From positions 1 through 35,770 of the forward strand of contig JAMFSC010000029.1 of NCBI GenBank assembly GCA_026225095.1: a DNA stretch of 35,770 nucleotides, read 5' to 3'. The stretch is from a bacterium (GTDB lineage: Bacteria > Acidobacteriota > Terriglobia > Terriglobales > Acidobacteriaceae). Of the stretch, positions 6,680 through 17,200 are shown one piece after another (within the stretch, counting starts at the first letter, position 1; each line of letters begins with the position of its first letter). The notes below the pieces were generated by a model that made no database searches, was not told the origin of the DNA, and saw nothing but the letters and a program-made list of their open reading frames with translations. Both the position numbers and the translations under genes were made by a program.

Positions 6680-8419
6680 TCACGGCAGTCTCGCGATCGC
6701 GGGCACAGGGCCAGTTGCCTCTCTAAACGTTATGAGACGATCGGCAGGTAGTTTGTTGAAACGCTCGTGTAAGCCGTTCGGCCAGAAGATCTCTACGTCT
6801 GCTTGAGTAGCTGAGCCTAGGCCGAAATGCAGACGGGGGTTATTGCAGGATAGATAGCTGGACTGGCTGAGCAGGTTTTGAGCCTGAACTTTGTTGCCGT
6901 AGTTAACCAGAACACGAGCGCCGATTGCGCCTCGATTGGAGACCGTTCCAATCAGCTTGATCTTCAGCCAGTGGTTCTCGATCGGGGCATCGTTTCGGAG
7001 CAGAGAGGGAGGTTCGTTGACGTTCATAATGAGGATGTCAAGGTCGCCGTCGTTATCGAAGTCTCCTATCGCGACGCCACGGCTGGCATGGCGCTCCTGG
7101 AGTGCTGTGCCAGTGTCGGTGGTGAGTTGTTCGTAGATGTGGGCCCCCTTGTTGCGGAAGAGGATTCGTGGGCCCTTGAACGGATATTTCGGGTACTTCC
7201 TTTCGAGTTCTGGATAGACGTTGCCGGATACCCAGAAGATGTCAGGAAGGCCGTCGTTGTCGAAGTCCGCAATGGCCGCACCCCAGCAGACGTAGTGTCT
7301 TTCAACTCCGATACCGGAGGTGTCCGTGATGTCCTCAAAGTTGGCTTTGCCGGTGTTCAGGTAAAGCCCACTTGCCTCGGATTGAAAGTGAGTGACGAGG
7401 AGGCCGGAGTTTCCGTCAAGATTGAAGTCTCCGACTCCGATACCCATGCCGGCCAGTTCCTGGCCCTCGCCACTGACGGCGACTCCTCTCGAGAGCGCCT
7501 CTTCGCGAAAAGTGCCATCGTGATTATTCATGAACAGAAGGCTTGGCGTGGAGTCGCAAGGGATGAAGATGTCGGGCCACCCATCTTGATCGAGGTCGGC
7601 GGTAATCGTGCTGAGCCCATAGGAGCCGCGGTGCTTCGCAATGCCTGAGGCCTCACTGACATCGGTGAACGTACCGTTCCCGTTATTGCGGTAGAGGGAG
7701 TGATGACCAGGCTTCATGCCTCGCGGACCGCAATACACGAGCGTTCCCTCATAGGTGCAAGTGGTATTGGCCATCGTCGGAATGGGAGGATGAGCCATGT
7801 CGAACTCCACGTAGTTGGAGACAAAGAGATCGAGATGGCCATCGCGGTTGTAATCAAGGAAACTGCACCCGGTTCCGAAGCGGATCTCTTTTTCGTAGAG
7901 ACCGGCCGCGACGGTGACGTCGCTGAAGGTCCCATTTCCGTTGTTACGATACAACTTGTTGTGGCCGTAATACGTTACGAAGAGGTCCTCGAAGCCATCG
8001 TTGTTGTAGTCTCCGACGCAGACACCGCAGGCCCATCCCGTATCGGTAAGGCCGGACTGCTGTGTAACATCCGTGAAGGTGCCGTCCCGGTTGTTCTTGT
8101 AGAGTCGGTTGGTCGCTCCGACGGGGGCTCCCGACAGGCGGCTTCCGCCGAGGAGAAAGATGTCAAGCCAGCCGTCATTGTCGAAGTCAAAGAAGGCACA
8201 GCCGCCTCCCATGGATTCGATGATGAGTTTGATGCTATCCACCTCGCCGTAAATCATGGGGACCGTGGGCCCAGCTTTGAGGGCAATGTCAGTGAAGGTG
8301 GAATAGGGCCTGGGAGTAGCTGTCTGCGCTTCGGAAGAGGGTTTTGGAAGCCAGGGACTGAGCGTTGCGGCCGCTGAGCCGAGCAGGAAGCGGCGGCGAT
8401 CCAGGTACGTTGGGTTCAT
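6680..8419 (-). CDS. CRTAC1-family protein with FG-GAP/VCBS repeats and ASPIC/UnbV domain
   Basis: A 579-residue exported protein. The N-terminus LDRRRFLLGSAAATLSPWL carries a twin-arginine motif (RRRFLLG), suggesting Tat export. From about residue 60 to 480 there is a chain of FG-GAP/VCBS-type beta-propeller repeats, each with a Ca-binding-like loop (DFDNDGWLDIFLLGG, DYNNDGFEDLFVTYYG, DYNRDGHLDLFVSNYV, DLDQDGWPDIFIP, DFDNDGDLDILIMN). The C-terminal 90 residues are an ASPIC/UnbV domain (GAIGARVLVNYGNK, LHFGLG, VEIFWPNG). Such proteins are usually encoded with TPR proteins and Oar-like receptors in Acidobacteria, as here, but their precise function is unknown; binding of a protein or glycan outside the cytoplasmic membrane is likely. 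The gene is intact and lies 66 bp downstream of the TPR gene. Confidence 0.9.
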   Translation of the reverse strand: MNPTYLDRRRFLLGSAAATLSPWLPKPSSEAQTATPRPYSTFTDIALKAGPTVPMIYGEVDSIKLIIESMGGGCAFFDFDNDGWLDIFLLGGSRLSGAPVGATNRLYKNNRDGTFTDVTQQSGLTDTGWACGVCVGDYNNDGFEDLFVTYYGHNKLYRNNGNGTFSDVTVAAGLYEKEIRFGTGCSFLDYNRDGHLDLFVSNYVEFDMAHPPIPTMANTTCTYEGTLVYCGPRGMKPGHHSLYRNNGNGTFTDVSEASGIAKHRGSYGLSTITADLDQDGWPDIFIPCDSTPSLLFMNNHDGTFREEALSRGVAVSGEGQELAGMGIGVGDFNLDGNSGLLVTHFQSEASGLYLNTGKANFEDITDTSGIGVERHYVCWGAAIADFDNDGLPDIFWVSGNVYPELERKYPKYPFKGPRILFRNKGAHIYEQLTTDTGTALQERHASRGVAIGDFDNDGDLDILIMNVNEPPSLLRNDAPIENHWLKIKLIGTVSNRGAIGARVLVNYGNKVQAQNLLSQSSYLSCNNPRLHFGLGSATQADVEIFWPNGLHERFNKLPADRLITFREATGPVPAIARLP

Positions 8420-8485
8420 GGCTTCGCGCTTCCTGTCGGCTGGGGCAGGCTGCGAAGGAATCGGGCGGCGTCGGAGTTACGGGGC

Positions 8486-10105
8486 TCAATGCGCAGCGCA
8501 CTCGGCGGCGGCCCTCGCTTCAGGGAAATTGGACTGAGCGGCAAGGACCGCGGCAAGATTGATCCAGGCGTCGGTGTAACGCGGATTGCCTGCCAGTGCC
8601 GCGCGGAAATGAACTTCGGCTTCGGAGTCCCGGCCCGAACCTGCGAGAAGCGTTCCGAGATTGCTCTCGGCCTCTGCGAAAAGAGGGGCGATAGCGATCG
8701 CCTTTCGGAACCATGCTTCGGCGGAGGTGTTGTCGTTCTCGCGTGAAGCGACGTAGCCGAGTTGGTTCATCGCGACTGCGTAAGCGGGGCGAAGCTTCAA
8801 AGCCCGCTCCAGGCAGATGCGTTCGCCCCTACGATCGCCTGAGCGGTCGAGAGCCATCGCAAGATTGTAAAAGGCTTCGGGATTAGTCGACGCGTCCGCA
8901 GTGACTTCTGCGTAGAGGGAGATAGCTGCAGCCGTGTTTCCGGTGGAAAGTTTCTGGGCTGCGTCGGCCGCAAGCGATATGTCCCGATCGCGCATTGCGC
9001 GGACTTGCATGCTTTTCTGATACGCGGCTAGTTCCTGTCGGGCAACCTCAGGCTGTTTTAGGGCGCGGAGAGCAGCGGCAAGCTGGAAATGGGCTTCCGG
9101 GGCGGAGGGATCGAGGATGATCGCCCTTTCAAGTTGGTTCCGAGCTTCTTCGGGGTGGCCAAGTTTAAGCAAGGAGAACCCGAGATTGTACCGGCTGTCG
9201 TAGTGGTCAGGATTGAGAACTACTGCGGTCTGCAGGTGCTTCGCTGCGGCCTCGTACGAGTTTTGCTGGCGTTCGATGAGGCCGTTGAGGTAGAGGAGAT
9301 CGAACTCGTTCGGGTGTCGTGACAGGAGTTGCTGGCCCAACGGGGCGGCGGTTGTTGTGTCACCCCTAAGGGCCAGGACGCGGAGGTCGAGGAGGGCGAG
9401 GCCAAGATCCTCGGGGTGGGCGTCACGCGCTTTTTTCAGGATGGCGAGTGTCTCTTCGTACCGGTTGCGCTGAACAAGGACGGTGGCAAGGCGTGGCCAT
9501 TCAGGATGGGCGGCGACGGCTTCCTGGGAGCGCGCAATGGCTTCCTCAAAGAGGCCGGATCTACTGTCTGCTAGTACGAGGTCGAGGAGGAGTTCTTCAT
9601 CTTCCGGGGCCGTCCGCAAGACTTCGGCGGCCTCTATGTATTGGCCAGCTTCGATGCGAGCCTTGGAGATCTAGTCGATCGCGGTGACGAGGTTTGGGTC
9701 GAGGATCAGGGCTTTTTCCCAGTGGGCAAGAGCCTGTTTCGGTCTACCTGATTCGTGGGCGGTGACACCTAAAGCTAAGTGACCTTGGGGCTGGTTCGGC
9801 TCGATCGAGAGAGATCTGGAAAGTGCTGCCTCGGCTTCTTGCTTTCGGCCTTCGGCGTAGAGGATTTGCCTCAGAGAATAAGTCAATGCCGCTGAGCCGG
9901 GAGTCTCTCTTAGAGCCTTTTGGACGACCGCCACTGCGCAGGAAAGTTGATGAGTTTGCTCGTAGCAATCAGCAAGAGAGTTTGCATTCGTGGCGATCCT
10001 CCGCGGCGGGGTGCATGCGGCTTGAGCGTCGCTTCCGAAGAGGAGGCAGAGCAAGGCATACGAGACGCCGGCGAGAAAGTAGCTGCTATGGGTGAATGTC
10101 ATCAC
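8486..10105 (-). pseudogene. Exported TPR-repeat protein interrupted by an in-frame TAG codon
   Basis: The reading frame is continuous for 540 codons except for one amber codon at 9673-9671. Before it: a signal peptide (FLAGVSYALLCLLFGSDAQA) and TPR units ending WEKALILDPNLVTAID. After it: ISKARIEAGQYIEAAEVLR and a further run of TPR units (for example GNPRYTDAWINLAAVLAAQ) to the C-terminus. The frame and repeat period do not change across the stop, so this is one gene with a single point mutation, most simply a Trp TGG or Gln CAG changed to TAG. The downstream part could in principle restart at 9619, without a signal peptide. The initial ATG is at 10102, with a GTG at 10105. Family context, TPR protein upstream of a CRTAC1 protein, is typical; the role is probably as a scaffold outside the cytoplasm. 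A sequencing error cannot be excluded. Confidence 0.8.
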
Positions 10106-10190
10106 GTGTCTTGGTCATTGCAGCGCTGGTCATCAACCGACTGAACTGAGTTGAGAATGAAGCAACTGAATCCGCAAAGCAACTCCCTCC

Positions 10191-10432
10191 TCAAGACGAA
10201 AGGCTGTCGGTCCGAGGCATTATCGATGCAACGCAGGACCGTCCATACTGAGCAAGGAGGTCGCCGTGTTCTCCGACGAGAATGAGAGCGGCGCGACCGG
10301 CTTCAAGTTTGCCGGAGAAGAGTTTGCCGCTGCGGGTGTCGGTGAAGGATATCGGAGAGGTGTCGGAGGTGAGGGCGTGCAGAGTGGCATGGGGAAGACG
10401 AGTGAGGCAGATCAGGAAGCCAACTCTGGCGA
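10191..10432 (-). pseudogene. Possible C-terminal fragment of an unidentified gene
   Basis: The minus strand reads without a stop from the receptor terminator to a TGA at 10193-10191. The middle looks protein-like: LPHATLHALTSDTSPISFTD, then SGKLFSGKLEAGRAALILVG and EHGDLLAQYG. That resembles the C-terminal beta-sandwich of secreted carbohydrate-active enzymes, but I cannot name a family. There is no start codon with a ribosome-binding site. It may be the tail of a deleted gene, in line with the other decayed genes around it, or chance. Confidence 0.3.
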
Positions 10433-10468
10433 AAAAGGCAGCGACCGGTCACTTGCACCGGTCGCTGC
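10433..10468 (-). terminator. Rho-independent terminator of the TonB-receptor gene
   Basis: A perfect 12-bp inverted repeat (GCAGCGACCGGT and its complement, arms 10438-10449 and 10457-10468, 7-base loop) lies 14 bp past the receptor stop. On the minus strand it is followed by CTTTTT, so it is a canonical intrinsic terminator. Confidence 0.9.
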
Positions 10469-10482
10469 GGAGTGGATCTTCG

Positions 10483-13329
10483 TTAGAAGTTGAACTTGAA
10501 GCCCAATTGAATCTGGCGAGAGGAGTTTGCGAAGCTTGTGATCACGCCGAAGTTGGCGTCGTTCACGTTGGCATCCGGACCTGCAAGGATCGGGTGATTG
10601 AAGGCGTTGAACATTTCCAGGCGAAACTGCGTGTTGAAGCGATCAGAGGCACCGAGTCGCGTGTTCTTCACCAGGGAGAAGTCGAGGTTGTCATTATGAG
10701 GGTTGCGGACATTCGACAGGACGCGGGGTGCGTTGCCGATGGTGTGAGCGGCGGGTTTGGAGAACTGAGTGGTATCGAACCAGTGGGTCTTGCCCTGGTT
10801 TGATGTCTTCGCGCTCTTCCCGGTCCATGCGGGGCGCTGACCGAAGGTGAAGATCCCGGAGGTGGTGGTGCCGTTATCCACGCTGGCGAGCACCACGGGC
10901 GTGCCTGCTGAGTAGCTAATGACGCTGTTCACCTGCCAGCCGCCGAGCACCACGTTCGCATAACCGGGGATGTTGCTACCGAACATCTTCCCGTGGCCGA
11001 ATGGAAGCTCGTAGACGATGCTCGAGGAGAGGAGCTTCGAGACGTCATAAGCTGAAAGACCTCGTTTCGCGCGGGGATTGTACTGGTCGGCATAGGTCTG
11101 GGCGGCGGGTCCGAGGTAGTTGACCGAGGATGCCGCATTGTCGATAGCCTTGCCACCGGTAAAGGCAAACGTGAAAAGAAGCCCTTGAGAAAACTCACGG
11201 TCAACGCGAAGCGTGAAGGCGTGATAAATAGAATCGGCATCGGGCTTACGGAAGCTGGAGACACCTTTGTACTGCGGATACCGGCGAAGCAGTTGATTGC
11301 GGGAGATTGTCGGCTGGCTCAAAGGAGAGCCCAGCGTGGTGATCTTTCCGTAAAAGGGATTTGCAACCTGATCGAGGAGATGCGAGCCCATGGCGAGGTC
11401 GGCGGTTGGGAGTTGATCAAATGGAACACCTGGGTCGCCGTTGATAAGGAAGATGCCGCGGTTCCCGAGGTAGGCTGCTTCGAACTTCAGACGAGCAGGA
11501 AGCTGATACTGCGCGCTTAGGTTCCACTGCATGGTGTAGGGGTTGCGCACGTTGTCAAAGAAGGACTGCTGAATGCCGTTTCCGAGGTCGATACCCTGGA
11601 TGCAGGCTGCCGAAGCAAGACAGTTCGGATCCTTCGCCTGGGCGACCTGATAACCAGTGGGGAAAGGGTTGGAGAGATCGGCGATTGGGGCGCTGTGCTG
11701 GTTATCGAAGCTGGGGCTGAAGTTAGTCTGCGCGTTGAAGCCTTCAAGACCGGGTGCTCCAGAGGTTCCAGCGGCCTGCAAGGCCGACGGCTGGAATACC
11801 ACTCCGAATCCGCCACGCAGCGCGAGCCGTGTATAGGGGTTGTAGGCGAAGCCGAGACGTGGGCCGAAGTCCTTTTTCTGAGTTGGAACCTGCTGACGGC
11901 CGTTGGGCGATGAGGGCGTGTCGACAAGAAGCATCTGGCCCTTGAGGGCTCCGCAGGCGGGGCAGCTAACGCCTGTGGCCTGTGTGACGCTTCCGAGTGG
12001 AGATGTGGCGCTCGGGTTCCAGACCGACAGTTGATTGCTCTCCTCGGTGCGCGGAAGCTCGATGTCATAACGAAGGCCGAAGTTGAAGGTCAGGTCTTTG
12101 CGAATCTTCCAGTCATCCTGAACGTAAAAGGCGAGATACTTGGAGTTCTGTACGGCGTGAGGATCGTTGGTGATGTCTCCACTCGCAGGCAGGCCGAGGA
12201 GGAACGACGCGAAGGCGTTTCCTCCGCTCGTCCCATCCTGCGGGTTCATCCGGGTCCAGCTCTCATCAACGCTGAATGTTCCCCAGGGATAGGTGTACTG
12301 GTAGAAGTCGAGCTTGAGATAGCGGAACCGCCACCGGCCTTGATGGTGTGACCGCCTACAATTTTCACGAGGCTGGCGTTCACGTCGTGAGCGAGAGGGT
12401 TCTCCTGCAACGGAACATAACCCAGGGTGCCAATATCCTGGAAGCCACCGCTGAAGCTGAAGTGCGGGAAGAGCGCGGCGTTCTGCAGGGCTTGCTGGTT
12501 GACCGAGCTTGGGAAGCCGAGCGTGGTCGCATCGAAGCCCTGGCTGGATGCAGTGCGGACGGAGACGGACTTGGAGAATCCGTAGCGGAATTCGCCGAGA
12601 AGGTTGGGATTGAACGTGACGGTGTTATCGAAGGCAAGGCTATAAGCGTTGCCGTTGGTTGGTCCGTTGTAGCCGCCAGGCGAGGCCACGTTGCCAAAGT
12701 CGCTCAGGTAGGTGTTCGATCCAGCGAAGTGCGAAAACCTCAGGAAAGAATGCCAATTGGTAGAGAACTGCTGATCGACTCGGGTACCGAAATGGTAGTA
12801 GTTGTTCGTATTGTTGCCTGACGCCGTGTAGGTTGATTGCGCGGTGGCGCTACCGGGCGTTGGATAATAACTCAGGATCTTTTGTGCTATTTGAGATGCC
12901 GGAGTTGCGAGCCGGGAGGCGGGGATGACGTTGTTGAAGAATTGATTGCGTACGTAGTTGCCGTTGGTGTCCTGATGCACTGTAAGCGGGTCGTAGATCT
13001 TGAAGGAGGCTGCGGAGAAATCTCCTTTGAGCCAGTTGGCCGCTGGAAGCTGAAATTGCTCGGTGGCCGCAGAAGCCTGGCGAGAGTCTTCGAAGTCGAC
13101 GAAGAAGAAGGTCTTGTCTCGACGGAGCGGACCTCCGAACGTCCCACCGCTCTGATAGCGATGTGAGTCCTGCTTGGGGCTTCCGGGCGTGGTTCCGAAG
13201 GGTTGTGCGGCGAGTCCGCCTGTTTCGAGAAATCCGAATACGCCTCCGTGGAACTGGTTGGTGCCGCCCTTGGTCGTAAGGCTGATAATGCCGCCGGAGA
13301 AACGGCCATATTCAGCTTCGAGCACACTG
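10483..13329 (-). pseudogene. Oar-like TonB-dependent receptor, N-terminally deleted and frameshifted
   Basis: Two frames together encode most of an Oar-type outer-membrane receptor. The first (13325 to about 12335) starts inside the plug domain at LEAEYGRFSGGIISLTTKGG and runs to GGHTIKAGG. The second frame resumes directly with RFRYLKLDFYQYTYPWG, then continues through barrel segments such as LAFYVQDDWKIRKDLTFNFG to the terminal QIQLGFKFNF. One missing base near 12328-12337 accounts for the shift. The signal peptide, the carboxypeptidase-regulatory domain and the start of the plug are absent: sequence 5' of LEAEYG switches to a LacI-type regulator on the other strand. The gene is therefore doubly inactivated. 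It sits upstream of the TPR/CRTAC1 pair and has its own terminator. Substrate unknown; a carbohydrate is likely given the LacI neighbour. Confidence 0.85.
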
Positions 13330-14054
13330 CGATTCTTACGGCCTCCAACGATCGAGAGGAAACTGAGTTATCCGAAGCGCGATGGATGCTGCAGAAGAAT
13401 GTAGACGGGATTCTTCTTTGTCCTGCGAGAAAGGGGGCTCACTTCGCAGACGCAGCTTTTCAACGGACGCCGATGGTTTCGTTTGATAGGCCTCTGGCGC
13501 TACCTCGAGTACCTGGCGTGCTTGTTGCAAATTATGTTGGGGGTAGGAGAGGGACGGAGCATTTGATTCATGAGCATCACCACGAAAGGATCCATTTTCT
13601 TGGTGATTCCCAGGAGCTTTACCCGATTCAGACGCGTTGGAATGGTTATAAACGGGCGATATCGGACGCTAAGCTGACACCGCAGGAAAGTTTGGATTGC
13701 TGCTCGGAGGAGATTGTCTTTGAACGAGTGAGCAGATTGCTGGAAGGAAAGAACGCTCCGACGGCCTTCTTTTGTGGGAATAACATGGTGAGTCGAGGGT
13801 TGGTGCGCTCCTTGAGGAGGCTTGGGGTTGGGGTGCCGGGGGATGTTGCGGCGGTTGGGTTTGACGATCTGGAGCTGGCGGATTTGCTGATACCGGCTTT
13901 GACCGTCGTTCGGCAGCCGATGGAGGAGCTGGGGGCTACTGCAGCTTGTGTTTTGTTTGAGTTACTCGATACATCCTATGAGGAGTGGCCGGCGAAGGGG
14001 GGTCGTACGACGCTGAAGGTCGAGTTGGTTGTTCGCCAGTCCTGCGGGTGCTGA
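13330..14054 (+). pseudogene. LacI-family regulator lacking the DNA-binding domain
   Basis: The translation from about AILTASNDREETE (13330 on) to VELVVRQSCGC is the C-terminal two thirds of a LacI/GalR repressor: the ligand-binding fold with EARWMLQKNVDGILLCPA, FCGNNMVSRGLVRSLRRLG, DVAAVGFDDLELADLL, LTVVRQPMEELG and the family's terminal CGC. The helix-turn-helix and about the first 60 residues of the sugar-binding domain are missing. The frame is open back to 13203, but that part is only the antisense of the receptor gene. The break coincides with the point where the receptor on the opposite strand loses its N-terminus. It cannot bind DNA in the normal way. It was probably the divergent regulator of the adjacent receptor/TPR/CRTAC1 genes. 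Confidence 0.85.
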
Positions 14055-14059
14055 TTTTG

Positions 14060-14130
14060 TGGTGCAGGATGTGGGCCGTTGTGCGGTAAAACTGGACAGC
14101 GGTCACGTTCTAAACGTGGTGGGGGGTTCG
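14060..14130 (+). repeat. Dispersed repeat, copy A
   Basis: A segment of about 71 bp starts five bases after the LacI remnant's stop and matches 31761-31831 in the same orientation with roughly 83 percent identity by eye. Its core (about 14071-14107) contains GGTAAAACTGGACAGCGGTC and differs from copy B at two positions. It may be the end of an insertion sequence or a short intergenic repeat family; no transposase is attached. Confidence 0.7.
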
Positions 14131-14196
14131 TCTTTATTGGGCGGATCTGTTTTGGGTGCGGTTTTTTGTGGTGGGCGGTGGGGACTGGTGTTTTTT

Positions 14197-14227
14197 GGGG
14201 GGGATCTTGTCAAGTCCCCCCCTTTTT
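14197..14227 (+). terminator. G/C hairpin between the LacI remnant and the GH2 gene
   Basis: An 8-bp stem GGGGGGGA/TCCCCCCC (14197-14204 and 14215-14222, 10-base loop) is followed on the plus strand by TTTTT, giving an intrinsic terminator for transcripts from the left. It is preceded by TTTTTT, so on the minus strand the hairpin is followed by A residues and would be a weaker stop for the GH2 transcript that ends at 14230. Confidence 0.7.
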
Positions 14228-14229
14228 GC

Positions 14230-17200
14230 TCATTGGACGGGGATCGTGGTCTCGTCGATATTCCAGCCACGGAGGGCTATCTTTGGATGGGCGGTTGCGG
14301 GTTGGGTGGGGTAGTGGATGGTGATGGTGCGGGTCTCGCCAGGGAGCAGGGTGGTGTAGTTGTCGCTGAAGTAGGCGGGCAGGATCGGGAGACCGGTTCT
14401 GGGGTTGAGAAGGACGGCCTTGGTGGCGAGGGCCGGGGTTGCGGTTGGGTTCGTGAGCTTGAGGTCGATGATTGTATCCTGCGGGCCGCCGGTTGACGAT
14501 TGTCCGGGGTGTGGTGTGGCGGTGGCGGTGAGCTTTACCGGGGGCAATGTGTTGAGCTTGCGGTACTGGGCATCGTCGGCGGCTAACCAGTAGGTGTTGT
14601 CGGAGAGGAGCTTCCCGGACGCTTCCTTCAGGGTGAGGCGGACGAGGACTACGCCCTGCTGGGCGAAGAGAGGGGCAAGATTCAGGGTCCAGGCAGGGAC
14701 GGTGCGGTCGGGGCCGAGGGCGAGGGTCTGGGCGTGGGTGGAGAGGGTCTGGTTGGAGAGGGAGTAGACGGTTGCCTCGACGGTGACCTGCCCGCCGTCG
14801 ATGTTGGTCGTGTTGACGGCGGCGATGGTGTAGTCGGAGAGGTCGAGCTGGACGTGCATCGGCTCGCAGGCTTTTTTGACGCCGTAGAAGGAGCCGGGGG
14901 TGTCGTAGTCGGAGGAGAAGATTTGCCACATATTGGAGGGCCATGCGGGCTGGGTCATCCAGAGCATGCGTCCGCTGTTGGGGGTCCAGAGGTGCTGGTT
15001 GAAGCCTTCGAAGATGGCGCGGTGCTCGTTGTAGCTGAGCATCTGGGCCTTGCGTTCAAAGTCGGCGAGGCTGGTGGCGGCTCCGAACTCTTCCTCGATC
15101 TTTTGCATGAAGGGTTCAACGCGGCCGTTTCCGGACTGGTGCCAGTCGTGATAGGCCCAGGCGTCGCCCATGGGCCACAGGTCGGCGGGCGCGATGGAGG
15201 CTTTGAGCGCCTCGAGGGTGGATGGGCTGGGGACTCCGAGTTCGACGGAGAAGCCGCGATCCCATTTGGTGTAGTAGGTGTCGGGCTGCTGGTAGAAGTA
15301 GGGGCCGGAGTTGCGGAGGTTGATTCGATTGGAGCCGGGGGTGTAGTAGCGGGTGCCGTCCTCCTGACGGAAGATGTCGATGAGGCCCTCATTGAGAAGG
15401 GGCTGGGGGACGCCTTCGTTGCGGGCGCACCACATGACGATGGAGGGATGGTTGCGGAAGCGGGAGACGACGTCGCGGGCGTTCTTGAGGAAGAGTGGGA
15501 CGTCCTGGGGTTCGACGTTGTAGTCCTGGGTGGAGGCCCAGAAGTCGTTCCAGACCATCATGCCGTACTCGTCGGCCAACTGGTAGAAGGTCTCTTCGGT
15601 ATCCTGACCGACCCAGTTGCGGATGATGTTCATGTTGGCTTCGCGGTGGAGGCGGAAGTACGGCTCGAGGCGCTCGCGGGAGACGCGCTTGCGGGAGTCG
15701 TCCATGCCCCAGTTTCCGCCGCGGGCTGCGATCTTGACGCCGTTGACCTTGAGGACGAGGTCGGTCAGGGTGGGCTCGTCGGTGACGTCCCTGACTGCTG
15801 GGGAGTGCTCGCCGGCTGCGGTGAGGGTGGCGGAGTAGAACTCGGCTTCGCGGTTGCGCATGCCTTCGTGGGTGATGTCGACGATCTGCTCGTTTCGGCT
15901 GCGGGCTTCGGTGGGGGAGACTTCGACGCGGCGGAGCTTGCCGGTGTGGTCGAAGAGGCTGAGTTCATAGGTGATTTCGCGGATTCCGAAGGTGAGGGTC
16001 TTGTGGTCGGACTCGTTGTTGCCTTCGTTAATGCCCAGGTTGAGGTGGTAGAGGTTGGGGTCGCCGTAGCCGTTGGGCCACCAGAGGCGGGGGTGCTCGA
16101 CGTGGAGTTTGGGGTTGTCGGCGGCGGTGAGTCTGAGCTTCGTCTCGCCGGGCGGGACGGAGATGGACTTTGTGAGGTCGGTGCCCTCGAACTGCACGTG
16201 GATGGTGGCGTCGATGGGCTGGGTGGAGAGGTTGTGCACGGGGACGGAGATTTCGACGTCGGCGGTGGAGATGTCGGGGAGGGGGAGATGGGTGACGACC
16301 TGGGGGTCGCCGAGTTGGAGCTGATCGGAGATGGAGAGGACGACGTCCTGCCAGATCCCCATGTTGCGGTCGCGGATGGCGGGGATCCAGTCCCAGCCTT
16401 CGGTGGCGACGAAGGTGGGGCCGTCGAGGCAGAGGGCTCCGCCGTTCTCTCCGGGTCCGCCGAGGACGGACTGCTCCTGGGGGATGCCGGGGTGGGGGGG
16501 TGGGAGGATGTGGACGGCGAGTGCGTTGTGGCCATCGGGCCTGAGCAGGGTGGAGACGTCGAAGGTTCCCCGGATGAAGGCTCCCTTGATGGCTCCGAGG
16601 CTGTGGCCGTTGAGCCAGACTTCGGCGGCGTAGTTGATGCCGTTGAAGGTGAGGGTGAGGTGATGGCTGGCGGCTGCCTTCGGGGTTTCGAACTCGACTC
16701 GGTACCAGTACATCTGCTTGTTGAGGGTCTCGGGGATGGCGAGGTTGTTGAGGCCGAAGTCGGGGTCGGGGTAGATTCCGCGATCGACCATGGTGGTGAG
16801 GACGGTGCCGGGGATGGTGGCGCGCATCCAGGTGCGGGTGTCGAAGCCGGCCTGGGAGAGCTGGGCGCCTTCGAGCGGCGTTGCGGGGGAGGTGGTGAGG
16901 AACCAGTTGTGGGCGAGGGTCCATGACATGGAATCGCGGGAGCCGGGTTCGCGGGGTGTGAGAGCCGTTGCGGAGAGTGGTGGCAGGGGCAGGGTTACGG
17001 GCTTGCCGAGGGGGTCGCGGCCGTGGGGCATGAGGGCGGGGTCCTGCGGAGCGAGGTAGCCGGCCTGCTGACGGGTCTGGACCGGCCAGGGCTGGGAGGC
17101 TTCTTCGAGGTGCAGGAAGGTTGGGTCGGGCGGCGTGGCGGCGAGAGCTTTGAGCGCGGCGGGGGAAAGGACCTGGGGTGAGAGGGTGACCTGGGCGGCG

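Larger units (their letters stand above)
10106..10482. other. Intergenic region with terminator and a small coding remnant, 377 bp
   Basis: This is the gap between the TPR gene and the end of the broken TonB receptor gene, both on the minus strand. It holds the receptor's terminator hairpin at 10433-10468 and a short minus-strand protein-like stretch (see next entries). No complete gene is seen. Confidence 0.6.

Noticed and set aside
6878..8377. Two long plus-strand open frames (256 and 225 codons)
   Set aside because: Antisense to the CRTAC1 gene, and their Val/Glu-rich repeats mirror its FG-GAP repeats.
13203..13329. N-terminal part of the open frame leading into the LacI remnant
   Set aside because: This stretch is the antisense of the TonB receptor plug and barrel; regulator similarity starts only at about 13330.
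14734..16926. A 730-codon plus-strand open frame
   Set aside because: It is exactly antisense to the GH2 gene. Its translation is a low-complexity Gly/Val/Asp/Glu mixture with no motif, as expected from codon bias in high-GC DNA.
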